Source: Candidatus Nealsoniibacteriota bacterium (lineage in GTDB: Bacteria > Patescibacteriota > Minisyncoccia > Minisyncoccales > GWA2-38-27). Taken from it: 49,412 bases of DNA. Each line of letters starts with the position of its first letter. Positions within the stretch are counted from its first letter, which is position 1. A program made the position numbers and the translations under genes. Positions 1-7,642 of the stretch are shown in pieces. The notes under the pieces are model-generated. The model made no database searches. It had not been told where the DNA came from and saw only the letters and a program-made list of their open reading frames with translations. The stretch is from assembly GCA_030616085.1 (NCBI GenBank), contig JAUWYA010000003.1, forward strand, positions 1 through 49,412, written 5' to 3'.

Positions 1-915
1 CATTGCTGCTAAAAAAGAAAGCTGAAAACCAACATCGTAAAATAAAAGTAAAGGATTTATAACAAGCATTATACCTGCCGCTATTACTATGGCGCGAGAA
101 CTTACAGATTTTCTGCCAATCTTTTGGCCTAAAAGGAAAAGTCCGCCCATTATTCCTGCTCTAACTCCAGATGCCTGGAATCCAGTCATTGCAATAAAGA
201 GAAAAATAATGATTATTGAAATATAGAATGCCTGGCCTTTCCAAAATCCAAGACCAAGCAAAAAAGACATTAAAATAGTAGAAAGTATCAATACGTGCAT
301 TCCAGAAACCGCTGTAACGTGACGCACACCAGCAATATTCAACTTCTCTTTTAATTCCAAAGACATTCTGCTTTTATCACCTAAAAGCATTGCTCCTAAA
401 ATTGAACTTTGAGGAGGAGACAATGATCTATAAATGCTTTGTCTTAATCTGTTCTTGAAAAATAAAATTCCTGCATAGCCTGCAGAAATAAAGTTTTCAT
501 ACTCTCCCCTACTTAACAATTCAACTCTTGGGTAATAAATAACTGAATAAATTCCATCTTTTTTCAAATAATCCTTATAATTAAAATCTTCAAAAATAAT
601 AGGAGTTTGCAACTTACCAATAATCTTCAATTCATCTCCATATTTATATTCTGGATATCTTGAAACAGTAACCAGTATTTTAGATGAAGCTCGGTTTCCA
701 TTAGGAAACCGAGCTTCTATCGTCAGCTTAGTATTTGTTTCTCTAACATCCGGTTCTTTAATAACCCTGCCAATCAAAGTAATTTCTTCTTCCAAATCAT
801 TATACTTACTTAATTCATTATCCCTTATCCTTAATTCCAACACTTGGTATCTCCAAGTAATCAAAACCACTAAAACCAAACAAAACCCAAAATAAATTAT
901 TTTTGATTTATTCAC
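1..915 (-). CDS. comEC: ComEC/Rec2 family DNA internalization protein, N-terminal part (runs off the left edge)
   Basis: This gene encodes the N-terminal ~305 residues of the inner-membrane channel that takes up single-stranded DNA during natural transformation. The translation has an N-terminal membrane segment (about residues 5-22), a soluble OB-like region (about 45-150), and then the competence core with 'LGAMLLGDKSRM' and 'VTAVSGMHV' near residue 205, followed by several hydrophobic helices. The start is a GTG at 913-915; the only in-frame codons upstream lead straight to a TAA. A perfect 14-bp-stem palindrome at 686-717 lies in frame within the OB-like region. The C-terminal part, including any beta-lactamase-like domain, is outside the window. 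CPR bacteria commonly keep ComEC, which fits a role in nucleotide scavenging or gene uptake. Confidence 0.88.
   Translation of the reverse strand, partial: MNKSKIIYFGFCLVLVVLITWRYQVLELRIRDNELSKYNDLEEEITLIGRVIKEPDVRETNTKLTIEARFPNGNRASSKILVTVSRYPEYKYGDELKIIGKLQTPIIFEDFNYKDYLKKDGIYSVIYYPRVELLSRGEYENFISAGYAGILFFKNRLRQSIYRSLSPPQSSILGAMLLGDKSRMSLELKEKLNIAGVRHVTAVSGMHVLILSTILMSFLLGLGFWKGQAFYISIIIIFLFIAMTGFQASGVRAGIMGGLFLLGQKIGRKSVSSRAIVIAAGIMLVINPLLLFYDVGFQLSFLAAM
686..717. repeat. Perfect 32-bp palindrome inside comEC
   Basis: GAAGCTCGGTTTCC (686-699) and its exact reverse complement (704-717) are separated by ATTA. The palindrome is read through as coding sequence ('EARFPNGNRAS'). It has no clear flanking duplication. 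Its sequence differs from the CCCCGTTAG family, but like that family it is a palindrome tolerated in frame. Confidence 0.8.
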
Positions 916-917
916 AG

Positions 918-946
918 TTTACTTTTTTATTTCTATAGTATAAAAT
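918..946 (+). promoter_or_regulatory. Putative sigma-70 promoter for a small plus-strand unit
   Basis: TTTACT (918-923), 17 bp, then TAAAAT (941-946). It lies between the divergent comEC start and a small ORF with a strong Shine-Dalgarno sequence. This is a pattern match only. Confidence 0.4.
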
Positions 947-1002
947 AAAAGTAGTTGTTTTTAACCGTTCTTTTTTGCCAACCCTTTTAGGAGGATTGAA
1001 AA

Positions 1003-1047
1003 ATGGTAAGAAGAACAAGATGGCGCGTTACAGTTCTTTTGCTCTGA
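1003..1047 (+). CDS. Possible 14-residue small ORF or leader peptide
   Basis: AGGAGG sits 8 nt before an ATG that opens a 14-codon ORF (MVRRTRWRVTVLLL). A second frame overlaps it: ATG at 1020 gives a 25-residue peptide ending at 1097 (MARYSSFALKKKEDATFG...), reachable also from a TTG at 996. A promoter-like sequence lies upstream and a strong hairpin terminator at 1112-1138 follows, so the stretch is likely transcribed as its own short RNA. Which frame is translated, or whether the RNA itself matters, cannot be decided from sequence. No family is recognised. Confidence 0.3.
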   Translation: MVRRTRWRVTVLLL

Positions 1048-1111
1048 AGAAAAAAGAAGACGCAACGTTTGGTTTATTTGAGTTATTTGAACTGTAATGT
1101 GGCCAAAAACA

Positions 1112-1138
1112 GGCCGAGTTTACCTAGTAAACTCGGCC
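1112..1138. terminator. Intrinsic terminator, probably bidirectional
   Basis: GGCCGAGTTTAC-CTA-GTAAACTCGGCC is a 12-bp perfect stem. It is followed by a T run on the plus strand (ACTTTTTTATC) and by TGTTTTTGG on the minus strand. It can end both the small plus-strand unit and the minus-strand nrdD/activase transcript, whose last gene stops at 1145. Confidence 0.85.
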
Positions 1139-1144
1139 ACTTTT

Positions 1145-1870
1145 TTATCTTATCTTACAAACTTCGAAAAAAGGAGAAATTGCTTTTTGAATAGCTACAA
1201 GATATTTATCAGGATAGGGCTTTATCTTTTCAAATTTTGGGTCAAGAGTTTTCTCAGGTCTGAAATTCTGAAGATAGTATTTTACCTTTGGACCTCCTAT
1301 CCACTTGGCAATTTTTAAAAAATCTTTTTTATCTAAAATAGTCTGTACTACAGTAGTTCTGAATTCATAGTCTATTTTATTCTTTTTTAATATTTCTACG
1401 CTCTTTTCAATATTATTAACATCAACCTTCAAAATCTTAGAATATTTTTCTTTTGGCAGTTTTAGATCCATCGCAATATAATCAACTAATTCATTTTTAA
1501 TTAATTTCTTCAGTATTTTAGGATTAGAACCGTTAGTATCAAGTTTTACAGCATATCCCAATTCCTTTACTTTTTTAATAAACTTTGGCAAACCCCTATT
1601 AATAGTTGGCTCTCCCCCGCAAATTACTATTCCTTCTAATAATCCTTGCCTTTCTTTTAAAAAAGAAAATAACTCTTTTTCTGGAATTCTTGCCCCGTTA
1701 GAAAAATTTTTTCTAACGGGGTAAAACTGTTCTTTTATTTTCTCAGGCAAAACAAGTTCTGAAGAATAACACCAGGGACAGCGAAAATTACAGCCAGTAA
1801 AAAAAACCGTGGCAGCGAGCTTGCCAGGATAATCTATTAAAGTAAGTTTTTGCAATCCTCCAATAATCAT
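1145..1870 (-). CDS. nrdG: Radical SAM anaerobic ribonucleoside-triphosphate reductase activating protein
   Basis: This 241-residue enzyme should install the glycyl radical on NrdD, using a [4Fe-4S] cluster and S-adenosylmethionine. The cluster motif CxxxCxxC is seen at Cys27, Cys31 and Cys34 (GCNFRCPWC), and the GGEPT motif is at residues 85-89. It lies about 60 bp downstream of nrdD on the same strand, which supports the pairing. It is longer than the short NrdG type and resembles the NrdG2 or PflA-like activases. Residues ~50-60 (YPVRKNFSNGA) are encoded by a 29-bp palindromic element at 1693-1721 and fall between the cluster loop and the GGEPT strand, probably in a surface loop. The neighbour supports the role; substrate specificity is inferred. 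Confidence 0.87.
   Translation of the reverse strand: MIIGGLQKLTLIDYPGKLAATVFFTGCNFRCPWCYSSELVLPEKIKEQFYPVRKNFSNGARIPEKELFSFLKERQGLLEGIVICGGEPTINRGLPKFIKKVKELGYAVKLDTNGSNPKILKKLIKNELVDYIAMDLKLPKEKYSKILKVDVNNIEKSVEILKKNKIDYEFRTTVVQTILDKKDFLKIAKWIGGPKVKYYLQNFRPEKTLDPKFEKIKPYPDKYLVAIQKAISPFFEVCKIR
1693..1721. repeat. CCCCGTTAG palindromic element, minimal copy inside nrdG
   Basis: This is a 29-bp copy, CCCCGTTAGAAAAA facing TTTTTTCTAACGGGG, in frame within the activase gene. The flanks are CTTG and TAAA, so the 4-bp duplication seen at most other copies is not preserved. The element plus four bases is 33 bp, or 11 codons. Confidence 0.85.
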
Positions 1871-1885
1871 TGTTCTATGCTTTTA

Positions 1886-1944
1886 TTTCAAGATTATATG
1901 TTTTACCTTAGCGAATCAAGGTTCTGACGAAGTCAGGTTCTTAT
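1886..1944. repeat. Hairpin repeat, ACCTTAGCGAATCAAGG family, copy 1
   Basis: The unit ACCTTAGCGAATCAAGGTTCT-GAC-GAA-GTC-AGGTTCTTAT spans 1905-1944 and is preceded by ATTTCAAGATTATAT, a leader also found before the copies near 34.4 kb. Two hairpins can form: ACCTT/AAGGT, and CTGAC with a GAA loop and GTCAG. The repeat overlaps the last codons and stop of nrdD. Confidence 0.75.
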
Positions 1945-4083
1945 TTTAAATTCTTTTCTTTCTTTAAACTCTTGCCGCTTTCCAACATGCCATTGCTGTA
2001 CAGGCCTAAGATACCCAACTACTCGGGAATAAACCTCGCAAGGCTGCTTAATTGTACATTTAGGACATTGAAAGTGTTCTCCAGTTAAGTAACCATGGGT
2101 AGGACAAATTGAAAAAGTAGGAGTTAAAGTAATATATGGTAAATGGAAGTTTTCAAAAACCTTCTTAACTAAATTTTTAGCTATTTGAGCATCAGAGATT
2201 TTCTCTCCTAAAAAGAGATGCATTACTACGCCGCCAGTATATTTGCTTTGAATATCATCCTGAAGCTTCAAAGCATCAAAAGGATCATCAGTATAATTTA
2301 CTGGCAGCATTGTTGAATTCGTATAATATGGCACTTCTTTTGTCCCAGCAGTAATAATATCTGGGTATTTTTCTCTGTCTGATTTTGCCTGCCTATAACT
2401 TGTGCCTTCGCCAGGAGTAGCTTCAAGATTATACAAATAGCCGGTTTCTTCCTGATATTTTATCAATCTTTCCCGCATAAAATCCAAAATCTCAATAGCA
2501 AATCTCCTCCCCTGCTTAGAACCAACATCCTCTTCAATAAAATTCAAAAGAGCTTCATTCATTCCCATTAAACCAATGGTTGAGAAATGATTTCCAAAAT
2601 AAGAGTTGCGCATTTTTTTAACTGAATCTAAATAAAACTTTGAATAAGGATAAAGGCCTTTTTCTATAAAGTTATCTAAAGCTTTCCTCTTAATTTCCAA
2701 GCTTTCTTTAGCTAAGTCCATTAAATGGCCCAACCTTTCAAAAAACTCTTTTTTAGTCTTAGAAAGATATCCAATTCTCGACATATTAATCGTAACTACC
2801 CCAATACTTCCTGTAAGGGGCTGTGACCCAAATAACCCTCCTCCTCTTTTATAAAGTTCCTTGTTTGAGAGACGAAGTCTGCAACACATTGAACGATAAT
2901 CCTCAGGATTCATATCTGATTTAACAAAATTCTGAAAGTAATTAACTCCGTACTTTGCCGTTGCCTCCCATAAAGGATCTAAAGCTGGATTATCCCAGTC
3001 AAAATCTTTAGTTATAGAAACTGTTGGGATAGGAAAAGTAAAAGGTCTTCCTCGAGCATCACCCTCCATTAATCCCTCGTAAAAAGCCTTGATAAGCATG
3101 TCCATTTCTTTCTGAAATTCTCCATAAGTTTCTTTTTGAGCAACACCACCGATAATTACTGGCTGTTTGGCTAAAAAAGAAGGTGGTTTAATATCAAGGG
3201 TTAGATTTAGAAACGGAGTTTGAAATCCAACCCTAGTTGGTACCATACAGTTATATAAAAATCCTTGCATTGCCTGCTTGACTTGAGCATAATTAAACCC
3301 ATCGTAACGGATAAAAGGAGCAAGAAGTGTATCAAAATTTGAAACAGCATTCGCACCAGCGTTCTCTCCTTGAAGTGTAAAAAAGAAATTGACAAGCTGA
3401 CCCAAAGCAGTCCTGAAATGTTTTGGCGGACGGCACTCTAACTTCCTTGGCACCCCCCTGAAGCCACGCTTTAATAAATCATAAAGATCCCAGCCCATGC
3501 AGTAACATCCAATGGTCTCCAAATCATGTATGTGAAAATCTTCATTTGCCGCTGCCTCTCTGACTTCTTTAGGATAAACCTTATTCAACCAATATTTCTT
3601 AGAAATATCTGCAATTGCATACTGATTTAATCCCTGCAAAGAAAAAGTCATATTAGCGTTTTCATAGACCTGCCAGTCAAGTTCTTTTAGATATTTATCA
3701 ATCCTTTCACTGGATTCATCAATAGTCAGTGCTCCTTCACGAATTCTTCTTCTTTGCTCACGGTATAAGATATAGGCGCGGGCAGTATCTACCAGGCCTT
3801 CTAAAATTAAAACCTCCTCAACAATATCTTGAATTTGTTCAACTTGAGGAATTTCATCTTCTTTAAAGCGGCGATTCAAAATCTTAACTACTCTATCTGA
3901 AAGCTTTTTTGATCTTTTGCCATCACCCTGGCCAGTTGCAGTTATAGCTTTAAAAATAGCATCAGTAATTTTGGACGGCTCAAAATCTACTATTGTCCCG
4001 TCACGTTTTTTTACCTTCGTAATTTTCTTTTTGGAAAATTTTGGAATTGGAAGGTGAACTTTAGTAATTTTATCTTTAATCAT
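1933..4083 (-). CDS. nrdD: Anaerobic ribonucleoside-triphosphate reductase
   Basis: This 716-residue class III (glycyl radical) enzyme reduces ribonucleoside triphosphates to dNTPs without oxygen. An ATP-cone allosteric domain lies near the N-terminus (about residues 20-115, 'VKKRDGTIVDFEPSKI'). The C-terminus holds the zinc-site cysteines (CPTHG...CPKC...C) and the glycyl radical loop RVVGYLRPVQQWHVGKR. The radical-SAM activase follows directly. The start codon ATG lies in the 4-bp duplicated target (TATG) of a palindromic element at 4085-4162. The last codons (IRT, stop) are supplied by the hairpin repeat at 1905-1944, so both gene ends are shaped by repeats. Two DnaA boxes lie upstream at 4272-4340. 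Confidence 0.95.
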   Translation of the reverse strand: MIKDKITKVHLPIPKFSKKKITKVKKRDGTIVDFEPSKITDAIFKAITATGQGDGKRSKKLSDRVVKILNRRFKEDEIPQVEQIQDIVEEVLILEGLVDTARAYILYREQRRRIREGALTIDESSERIDKYLKELDWQVYENANMTFSLQGLNQYAIADISKKYWLNKVYPKEVREAAANEDFHIHDLETIGCYCMGWDLYDLLKRGFRGVPRKLECRPPKHFRTALGQLVNFFFTLQGENAGANAVSNFDTLLAPFIRYDGFNYAQVKQAMQGFLYNCMVPTRVGFQTPFLNLTLDIKPPSFLAKQPVIIGGVAQKETYGEFQKEMDMLIKAFYEGLMEGDARGRPFTFPIPTVSITKDFDWDNPALDPLWEATAKYGVNYFQNFVKSDMNPEDYRSMCCRLRLSNKELYKRGGGLFGSQPLTGSIGVVTINMSRIGYLSKTKKEFFERLGHLMDLAKESLEIKRKALDNFIEKGLYPYSKFYLDSVKKMRNSYFGNHFSTIGLMGMNEALLNFIEEDVGSKQGRRFAIEILDFMRERLIKYQEETGYLYNLEATPGEGTSYRQAKSDREKYPDIITAGTKEVPYYTNSTMLPVNYTDDPFDALKLQDDIQSKYTGGVVMHLFLGEKISDAQIAKNLVKKVFENFHLPYITLTPTFSICPTHGYLTGEHFQCPKCTIKQPCEVYSRVVGYLRPVQQWHVGKRQEFKERKEFKIRT

Positions 4084-4084
4084 A

Positions 4085-4162
4085 CCCTGTAGAAGAATTT
4101 CGAATTAAAAATTTCTTTGAAATTTTCATACTCCCGTAGAGATTCGAAATTTCTCTACGGGG
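4085..4162. repeat. CCCCGTAG-variant palindromic element at the nrdD start codon
   Basis: This 78-bp element is flanked by CATA at 4081-4084 and 4163-4166. The arms CCCTGTAGA...AATTTCGAAT and their near reverse complement pair over about 22 bp. An inner repeat (CTCCCGTAGAGATT...TCTCTACGGGG), preceded by a third CATA, suggests a nested or tandem insertion. On the minus strand the duplication is TATG, so the nrdD ATG is preserved at the junction. Confidence 0.87.
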
Positions 4163-4177
4163 CATAAAAAAATAAAC

Positions 4178-4215
4178 TTGCATGAACCCTTTTGCAGCGG
4201 GCTGTTCGCATGCAA
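4178..4215 (-). terminator. Intrinsic terminator of the ftsA-ftsZ transcript
   Basis: Read on the minus strand, TTGCAT...GAAC and GTTC...ATGCAA form a bulged hairpin, followed by GTTTATTTTTTT. It lies between the ftsZ stop and the nrdD start, so nrdD probably has its own promoter downstream of it or depends on readthrough. Confidence 0.6.
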
Positions 4216-4251
4216 TTATTTCATTTTACCTAATATAAAAAGCGGGTCAAG

Positions 4252-4317
4252 CCCCGTTAGAAATCAAAAACTGTGGATAAATATTTTTATTGCCAACAAT
4301 CTCAATTTCTAACGGGG
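4252..4317. repeat. CCCCGTTAG palindromic element between ftsZ and nrdD
   Basis: This 66-bp copy has ends CCCCGTTAGAAAT and ATTTCTAACGGGG, with CAAG duplicated at 4248-4251 and 4318-4321. It is the only clearly intergenic copy not touching a gene end. One of the two DnaA boxes lies inside it. Confidence 0.9.
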
Positions 4318-4340
4318 CAAGCCCGCCGAATTGTGGATAA
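4272..4340 (-). promoter_or_regulatory. Two perfect DnaA boxes
   Basis: TTATCCACA, the consensus bacterial DnaA 9-mer, occurs twice on the minus strand at 4272-4280 and 4332-4340, about 60 bp apart and in the same orientation. They lie downstream of ftsZ and upstream of nrdD. Two boxes do not make an origin; control of nrdD or local DnaA binding is possible. Confidence 0.55.
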
Positions 4341-4359
4341 GTCCCTAACTTTTCTATTT

Positions 4360-5289
4360 TTAGAAGCCAGTGGCTATTACTGTTACTTTTATCTCGCCTT
4401 TCTTTAGTTTTTCATCCTGGATTGCGCCGAAAATTACTTTTGCTTCTGGAGAAACCTCCTGAGTAATAATCTTAGCTGCCTCATCTATTTCAGACAAACT
4501 AATATCCTTGCCTCCAGAGACATTAAACAAGACTCCTTTTGCTCCTTTGCAGGAAATATCCAAAAGAGGAGAATTAAGTGCTTTCTTAGCTGCTTCTTTG
4601 GCCCGCTCCACGCCCCTCGCCTTTCCAATGCCAAAGAGAGCTGAACCAGAATCCTTCATAATTGCTTTGACATCAGCAAAATCAATATTGATTATTCCTG
4701 GCAAAACAATCAAATCAGAAATCCCCTGAACTGCCTGCCTTAGAGTTTCATCACAAAGCCAAAACGCATTTAAAACCGTGGTCTTTGCTTCTAAAATTAA
4801 AAGCAGTTTATCATTGGAAATACTAATTAAAGTGTCAACTTTTCCCTTAAGCGTTTTCAAGCTGTCCTGAGCAATTTCCATCCGTTGAATTCCTTCAAAG
4901 GAAAAAGGTTTGGTAACTATGGCTAAAGTTAAAGCGCCTGATTTCTTGGCAATCTCAGCTACAACTGGGGAAGCGCCTGAACCGCAGCCGCCGCCAAGTC
5001 CGCACGTCACAAAAATCATGTCTGCGCCCTTAACAGCTTCTTGAATTTCATCTCTCTGCTCTTCAGCTGCCTGCCTGCCTATCTCAGGATTCATTCCTGT
5101 TCCTAATCCTTTTGTCAAATTTCTGCCAATTCTAATCTTTGTATGAGCCCTGGTTCTCTGAATATCCTGGGCATCAGCATTTACAGCAATAAGCTCAACT
5201 CCTTTAATTTTGCACTTCATCATCCGAGAAAGTGCATTTGCTCCTGAACCTCCGACTCCAATTACTTTAATTTTAGTATTTGAAGTCAT
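4360..5289 (-). CDS. ftsZ: Cell division GTPase FtsZ (core only, no C-terminal tail)
   Basis: This 309-residue tubulin homologue polymerises into the division ring. The N-terminal GTP-binding fold starts at once ([14 protein letters not shown]). The tubulin signature reads [10 protein letters not shown] instead of the usual GGGTGTGAAP, and the T7 catalytic loop is intact ([11 protein letters not shown]). The protein ends at the edge of the globular core (VTVIATGF), so the linker and the conserved C-terminal peptide that binds FtsA, ZipA or SepF are absent. It lies 3 bp downstream of ftsA, so the two are co-transcribed. Identity is certain; the missing tail raises the question of how this FtsZ reaches the membrane. 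Confidence 0.95.
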   Translation of the reverse strand: MTSNTKIKVIGVGGSGANALSRMMKCKIKGVELIAVNADAQDIQRTRAHTKIRIGRNLTKGLGTGMNPEIGRQAAEEQRDEIQEAVKGADMIFVTCGLGGGCGSGASPVVAEIAKKSGALTLAIVTKPFSFEGIQRMEIAQDSLKTLKGKVDTLISISNDKLLLILEAKTTVLNAFWLCDETLRQAVQGISDLIVLPGIINIDFADVKAIMKDSGSALFGIGKARGVERAKEAAKKALNSPLLDISCKGAKGVLFNVSGGKDISLSEIDEAAKIITQEVSPEAKVIFGAIQDEKLKKGEIKVTVIATGF

Positions 5290-5292
5290 GGT

Positions 5293-6495
5293 TTATGGTA
5301 TGAAAACTTTTAATATTTTTCTTAATATATTCCTGGGCTTTGGACTTTCCTCTAAATCAAGCCCTTCCAGAATCAAACCATACAGAGTAGACAAACTGGG
5401 CTCTGCTTGGAAATTGGCAAACCCTTGAGCAACTCCAATCCGACAAGGTAATTTTAGTTCTTTTTTGGCTATTTCTTTAATCCCGGGCAGCATTGCTCCG
5501 CCTCCAGTTAAGACAATTCCAGCTGGAAGCCTGGCTTGACGAGAAATTTTCTTTAATTCTTTATTAACTAAATCAAAAACTTCTGAAACTCTGGCTTCAA
5601 TAATATCTGTTAATTCTTTTCTTGAAAAAACAATGGATTCTTCTCCGCCAATTTTTATCTTCTTTTCTGCTTTCTTTTCTTTTTTAGAACAAGGAATTTT
5701 ACAAGTCCCAAATTCCAATTTTATCTTCTCAGCAGTATCAATATCTGTTTGAAGGCAAATAGCAATATCACTGGTAATATGACCTGACCCAAAAGGAAAG
5801 ACAGCCGCATGAATTAAATTTCCCTCCTCAAATACAGCCATCCCAATAGTCCCAGCCCCAATATCTAAAACGCAGACTCCCAGTTCTTTTTCTCTAAGGC
5901 TTAAGACAGCTCGAGCACTGGCTAAAGGATCCGGGATTAACTCACTAATCTGAAGACCAGAATCTAAAATTGTCTGGCTGGAGTTTTTCAAATAAGGAGA
6001 GAAGCCGCAAAGAATCAATGTCTCTGCCTCTAATCTCACTCCTTCCAATCCCAGCACCTGTTTAAGCCCCCCTTCTCCATCAACAATAAACTCTTTAGGA
6101 AAAACCTCAATAATTTCTCCATTTTTTGAAGGAAGAGAAATCGCCTGAGCAGCCTGCAAAACTCTTTTAATATCTTCTTCAGAGATTTTCTGATCAGCTC
6201 GGGAAACAGAAACTAAGCCCCGGGAAGAAATACAAGATATATGTCCTCCTCCAATATTGGCATAAACGCTCTCTATTTTTTGGCCGCAATCTTGTTCATT
6301 TTTCTTTACTAAAGAAGCTATAGTTGCTGCTGTTCTTGAAACATCAACCACTACTCCTTTTCTAATTCCTAAGGAAGATTCCTGATTCTGGCTTAAAATC
6401 TCAAAATCTCTTTCCCCGGGTTTTCTAGAAACAGAAAGCAGCTTTATAGAGCCTGAACCAATATCTAAAGCATTAATAATGTATTGCTTTGGCAT
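5293..6495 (-). CDS. ftsA: Cell division protein FtsA
   Basis: This 400-residue actin-fold protein anchors FtsZ filaments to the membrane. The phosphate-1 motif (ALDIGSGSIKLL) starts at residue ~8 and a second nucleotide motif (VCVLDIGAGTIGMAVF) is mid-protein. 'GIVLTGGGAMLPGI' is the adenosine-binding strand. The C-terminal RNILRKILKVFIP could form the usual amphipathic membrane helix. I chose the ATG at 6495 (MPKQYIINALDIG) because the longer frame to 6555 runs deep into ybeY; even so it overlaps ybeY by 23 nt. ftsZ follows after 3 bp. Confidence 0.93.
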   Translation of the reverse strand: MPKQYIINALDIGSGSIKLLSVSRKPGERDFEILSQNQESSLGIRKGVVVDVSRTAATIASLVKKNEQDCGQKIESVYANIGGGHISCISSRGLVSVSRADQKISEEDIKRVLQAAQAISLPSKNGEIIEVFPKEFIVDGEGGLKQVLGLEGVRLEAETLILCGFSPYLKNSSQTILDSGLQISELIPDPLASARAVLSLREKELGVCVLDIGAGTIGMAVFEEGNLIHAAVFPFGSGHITSDIAICLQTDIDTAEKIKLEFGTCKIPCSKKEKKAEKKIKIGGEESIVFSRKELTDIIEARVSEVFDLVNKELKKISRQARLPAGIVLTGGGAMLPGIKEIAKKELKLPCRIGVAQGFANFQAEPSLSTLYGLILEGLDLEESPKPRNILRKILKVFIP

Positions 6496-6913
6496 AATAT
6501 TCTTCTTTGTTCTGCATCTTCTTATGATCATATCCTGAAAGATGCAGAATAGCATGAATTAAAACACGAGCTAATTCTCTTTTAAATGTTGAATTATACC
6601 CCGTTAGAGATTCTTTCTCTTTGTGCTTCTTCTCTGTTCCCGTAATCTCTAACGGGGTATATATTTTAGCATTCTTCTTAATCTCTCTGAGACAGACAAC
6701 AATCTCATTTAATCCCTGGCCAAAAGATAAAACATCTGTTACCTTGTTCTTGCCCCGATATTTCTTATTAAGCTTCCTCATTCTTGCTTCTCCAACAAAA
6801 ACAATGGATAAATCAATCTCTTTTCTATTCTCACCCTTTAAAACTTTTTTTGCAACCCCTTTTACAAATTCCTCATCAACAGAAACTGTAGTTAGGTTGT
6901 TAATCTCGACCAT
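6473..6913 (-). CDS. ybeY: Endoribonuclease YbeY (16S rRNA maturation), with an element-encoded insertion
   Basis: This 146-residue zinc hydrolase acts in rRNA 3' processing and ribosome quality control. The metal site HxxxHxxGYDH is present as HAILHLSGYDH. A 59-bp palindromic element (6599-6657) inserts 21 codons (TPLEI...LTGY) just before the metal-site helix. Removing it with one TATA repeat restores 'AKIYNSTFKRELARVLIHAILHL', which matches the family spacing. The C-terminus overlaps ftsA and the start overlaps the membrane protein upstream, suggesting translational coupling. Confidence 0.9.
   Translation of the reverse strand: MVEINNLTTVSVDEEFVKGVAKKVLKGENRKEIDLSIVFVGEARMRKLNKKYRGKNKVTDVLSFGQGLNEIVVCLREIKKNAKIYTPLEITGTEKKHKEKESLTGYNSTFKRELARVLIHAILHLSGYDHKKMQNKEEYYAKAIHY
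6599..6657. repeat. CCCCGTTAG palindromic element inside ybeY
   Basis: This 59-bp copy has 14-bp terminal arms (CCCCGTTAGAGATT / AATCTCTAACGGGG) and TATA duplicated at 6595-6598 and 6658-6661. The insertion totals 63 bp, or 21 codons. Internal ATTCTTTCT and CCCGTAATCTC resemble the iorA copy, so the interiors are related. Confidence 0.93.
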
Positions 6914-7587
6914 TTTAATTGTTTTAAGTTTTCATAAATTAAAAAGCCAAAAATGACAGAAAAGGGAGTTATAAACAAGTAAATGATGGTTTTAATGAAA
7001 GGAATAAAGCTAACAATGTAAGCAATTAAAAAAATAATAATATTTAGCACAAAGAACCTCCAAAAGACTTTCCACCAATATCCTTTTACTAATTCCTTGC
7101 TTCTTAAAAGAGCCTTCATTCCTTTCCTATCTTCTGAAACCAAAACATAAAATGAAAAACTAAACCAGATAGAAAAAATAATGCCTGGAATAATAAGAAG
7201 AAGAAAACCCAGCATTACAATAATTCCGTTTAAAATAGAAATCCACCAGTAAGAAAGTATTTTAGGCCAGGCCATGGCAAATGACTCTTTGATTCCAATT
7301 TCTTGATCTCTTCCTTTGACAGCATAAAGTAAAGAAGCTCCTGCCCAAAGATTAACAATAACCATGATAATTCCAAGAACAACTATTAATAATATCAAAG
7401 GAATTAACAAAAGACCCAGGGATTTATAAAAGGCGATAAACGGTAAACTGAAAAGCAGAGGAATAAGAAAAAAAGGAGCAAAAACTAAATAAGTTAAAAA
7501 GGGAATAACTGATATCACAAGAAGAACTCCAATTCTTTTCTTATAAATCTGAAAAGTTTTACTTAGCAATTCACCTATATTGTGCAT
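6892..7587 (-). CDS. Polytopic membrane protein resembling glycerophosphodiesterase membrane-domain/YciC-like proteins
   Basis: The 231-residue protein has about six hydrophobic segments (around residues 20-50, 52-85, 105-150 and 170-215). The pattern 'IIPGIIFSIWFSFSFYVLVSEDRKGMKALLRSKELVKGYWWKVF' (two membrane spans with a charged 'SKELVKG' linker) is typical of a large family of bacterial membrane proteins with no settled function. The start ATG is at 7585-7587. Its 3' end overlaps the start of ybeY by 22 nt. No catalytic residues are evident; a membrane-stress or lipid-related role would be guesswork. Confidence 0.6.
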   Translation of the reverse strand: MHNIGELLSKTFQIYKKRIGVLLVISVIPFLTYLVFAPFFLIPLLFSLPFIAFYKSLGLLLIPLILLIVVLGIIMVIVNLWAGASLLYAVKGRDQEIGIKESFAMAWPKILSYWWISILNGIIVMLGFLLLIIPGIIFSIWFSFSFYVLVSEDRKGMKALLRSKELVKGYWWKVFWRFFVLNIIIFLIAYIVSFIPFIKTIIYLFITPFSVIFGFLIYENLKQLKWSRLTT

Positions 7588-7610
7588 AATTAGGTTTCTT
7601 TTGGGCTTAA

Positions 7611-7642
7611 CCCCAAAGGAAAGCCTTCGGCTTCCTACGGGG
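7611..7642. repeat. Degenerate CCCCGTAG palindromic element at the yqeY 3' end
   Basis: CCCCAAAGGAAAGCC-TTC-GGCTTCCTACGGGG is a 32-bp imperfect palindrome with the CTACGGGG end seen in the nrdD and MFS copies. Its edge supplies the last codons and stop of yqeY (CTT GCC CCG TAG = LAP-stop). Flanks TTAA and CAAG show no intact duplication. Confidence 0.6.

Noticed and set aside
4252-4340. Replication origin
   Set aside because: Only two DnaA boxes occur, there is no AT-rich unwinding tract with box clusters, and dnaA/dnaN are not nearby.
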